From Bacillus sp. SJS (lineage in GTDB: Bacteria; Bacillota; Bacilli; Bacillales; Bacillaceae), in NCBI RefSeq assembly GCF_000732485.2, contig NZ_JAQV02000013.1:1-64000 (forward strand): a stretch of DNA of 64,000 nucleotides, written 5' to 3'. A program made the position numbers and the translations under genes. The notes under the pieces were generated by a model, which worked only from the letters and a program-made list of their open reading frames with translations, did no database searches and was not told the DNA's origin. Below are positions 63,398 through 64,000 of the stretch, one piece after another; the stretch's first letter is position 1, and every line of letters starts with the position of its first letter.

Positions 63398-63643
63398 ATG
63401 CCAAGAATAGGTGTAGAACAATCATTAACCAATGTAGAAGAAGCGCTTAAATCGATGGGCTATGATGTGGTGCAGATCCGCAGTGAAGAGGATGCCAAAT
63501 CCTGTGACTGCTGCATTGTAACCGGTCAGGATAATAACATCATGGGAATCAGCAACACAGTTACAGAAGGTTCTGTCATTGAAGCGAGCGGATTATCAGC
63601 TGAAGAAATTTGCCAGCAGGTACAGCATCGTTTTAATCAGTAA
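63398..63643 (+). CDS. ykuS: YkuS, UPF0180 family protein
   Basis: 81 residues matching the UPF0180 family: [16 protein letters not shown] at the start, [14 protein letters not shown] in the middle and [20 protein letters not shown] (split across residues 51-70). Function unknown. The start follows AGGAGG. It lies directly after ykuR, as in B. subtilis. Confidence 0.92.
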   Translation: MPRIGVEQSLTNVEEALKSMGYDVVQIRSEEDAKSCDCCIVTGQDNNIMGISNTVTEGSVIEASGLSAEEICQQVQHRFNQ

Positions 63644-63668
63644 AAAGCCAGCGCAGCTGGCTTTTTTG
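63642..63668 (+). terminator. Terminator of ykuS
   Basis: AAAAAGCCAGC pairs with GCTGGCTTTTT around a 3-base loop. Confidence 0.88.
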
Positions 63669-63714
63669 TTTGGAATGGCTGGGCAAGAGGTTAACAAGGG
63701 GGATATGAGAGTTT

Positions 63715-64000
63715 GGTGCCAGGCATCACGAGGGAAAGAGTGCGATGCCAGGCAAGAATGCCAGGCACGTAGGGGAAAAGAGTGCGATGCCAGGCAAGAA
63801 TGCCAGGCATGGATAGAAAAGAGTGCGATGCCAGGCAAGAATGCCAGGCATGGATAGAAAAGAGTGCGATGCCAGGCAAGAATGCCAGGCACGGAGAGAA
63901 AAGGATGCAATGCCAGGCAAGAATGCCAGGCACGTAGGGGAAAAGAGTGCGATGCCAGGCAAGAATGCCAGGCATGAAGGGGAAAAGAGTGGGATGCCAG
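63715..64000. repeat. 41-42 bp tandem repeat array with TGCCAGGCA palindromes
   Basis: Units start near 63739, 63781, 63822, 63863, 63904, 63946 and 63988, with periods 42, 41, 41, 41, 42 and 42. Each holds TGCCAGGCA-AGAA-TGCCAGGCA plus a variable AG-rich spacer. TGCC-A-GGCA is an odd-length palindrome. Open frames on both strands arise from the repeat and have no ribosome sites, so I do not call genes. The array continues past the window end. Confidence 0.92.

Noticed and set aside
63579-63975. Open frames across the terminal repeats on both strands (one carrying MPGILAWHRTLF repeats)
   Set aside because: They follow the 41-42 bp repeat, shift frame between units and lack start signals.

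Overview
The window reads as chromosome from a low-to-moderate GC, endospore-forming member of the Bacillaceae (Bacillus sensu lato). Evidence is the gene content (kinA-type kinases, splAB, abbA, ykuE, darB, ccpC), Gram-positive ribosome-binding sites with several TTG/GTG starts, and gene order. From about 10.9 kb to the end the order glcT-ptsG-ptsH-ptsI / splA-splB / ykwC-ykwD-pbpH / kinA-patA / cheV-ykyB / ykuD-ykuE-fadH-ykuI-fsrA / ykuJ-ykuK-abbA-darB-ccpC / dapH-ykuR-ykuS follows, as I remember it, the B. subtilis 1.4-1.5 Mb region, with insertions.

Layout. 0-9 kb is a mixed block: an EAL protein, a lone pfkA, a PilZ-like protein, a DUF1659-DUF2922-YvrJ mini-operon, a SwrC-type RND pump, a divergent pair of small genes with two LexA-like boxes between them, and a compact type I toxin-antitoxin locus. 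9-19.4 kb holds a Gfo/Idh/MocA dehydrogenase, glucose PTS control and transport (glcT, RAT/terminator leader, ptsGHI), an orphan histidine kinase and the spore photoproduct repair genes splAB. 19.6-28.8 kb holds two dehydrogenases, a CAP-domain secreted protein, PbpH, a KinA-like kinase and PatA. 28.9-39.7 kb looks like accessory DNA between patA and cheV: CorA, a LOG-like protein, a CBS-GGDEF protein, transporters, a KinB-like kinase, a DinB-like protein and a DUF1906 protein. 39.8-54 kb holds cheV, a SpoT/MESH1-like HD protein, ykyB, an HD-GYP protein, an MFS transporter, ykuD, ppx-ppk, ykuE, fadH behind a FadR-like operator, a degenerate YkuI, and a Fur-box promoter driving a short RNA that I identify as FsrA. 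54-64 kb holds a manganese catalase, a decayed MBL-fold hydrolase gene, ykuJ-ykuK, abbA with tandem Spo0A boxes, darB, ccpC with a self-regulatory site, LtrA, the acetylated lysine/DAP branch dapH-ykuR, ykuS and a 41-42 bp tandem repeat array running off the window end.

How it fits together. Three kinases without response regulators (KinA-like, KinB-like and one PAS kinase) are candidates to feed the Spo0F/Spo0B/Spo0A phosphorelay; abbA, whose promoter carries two 0A boxes, is a target of that relay. Second-messenger genes are dense: EAL, PilZ-like, GGDEF, HD-GYP and YkuI for c-di-GMP, DarB for c-di-AMP, an HD alarmone-hydrolase-like protein and Ppx/Ppk for polyphosphate. Carbon and iron control appear as GlcT/RAT, CcpC, FadR and Fur/FsrA. 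No phage, insertion sequence, rRNA, tRNA or CRISPR array was seen. The least explained elements are the SOS-type divergent pair, the small proteins sharing a DTEF motif, the region upstream of kinA and the terminal repeat array.
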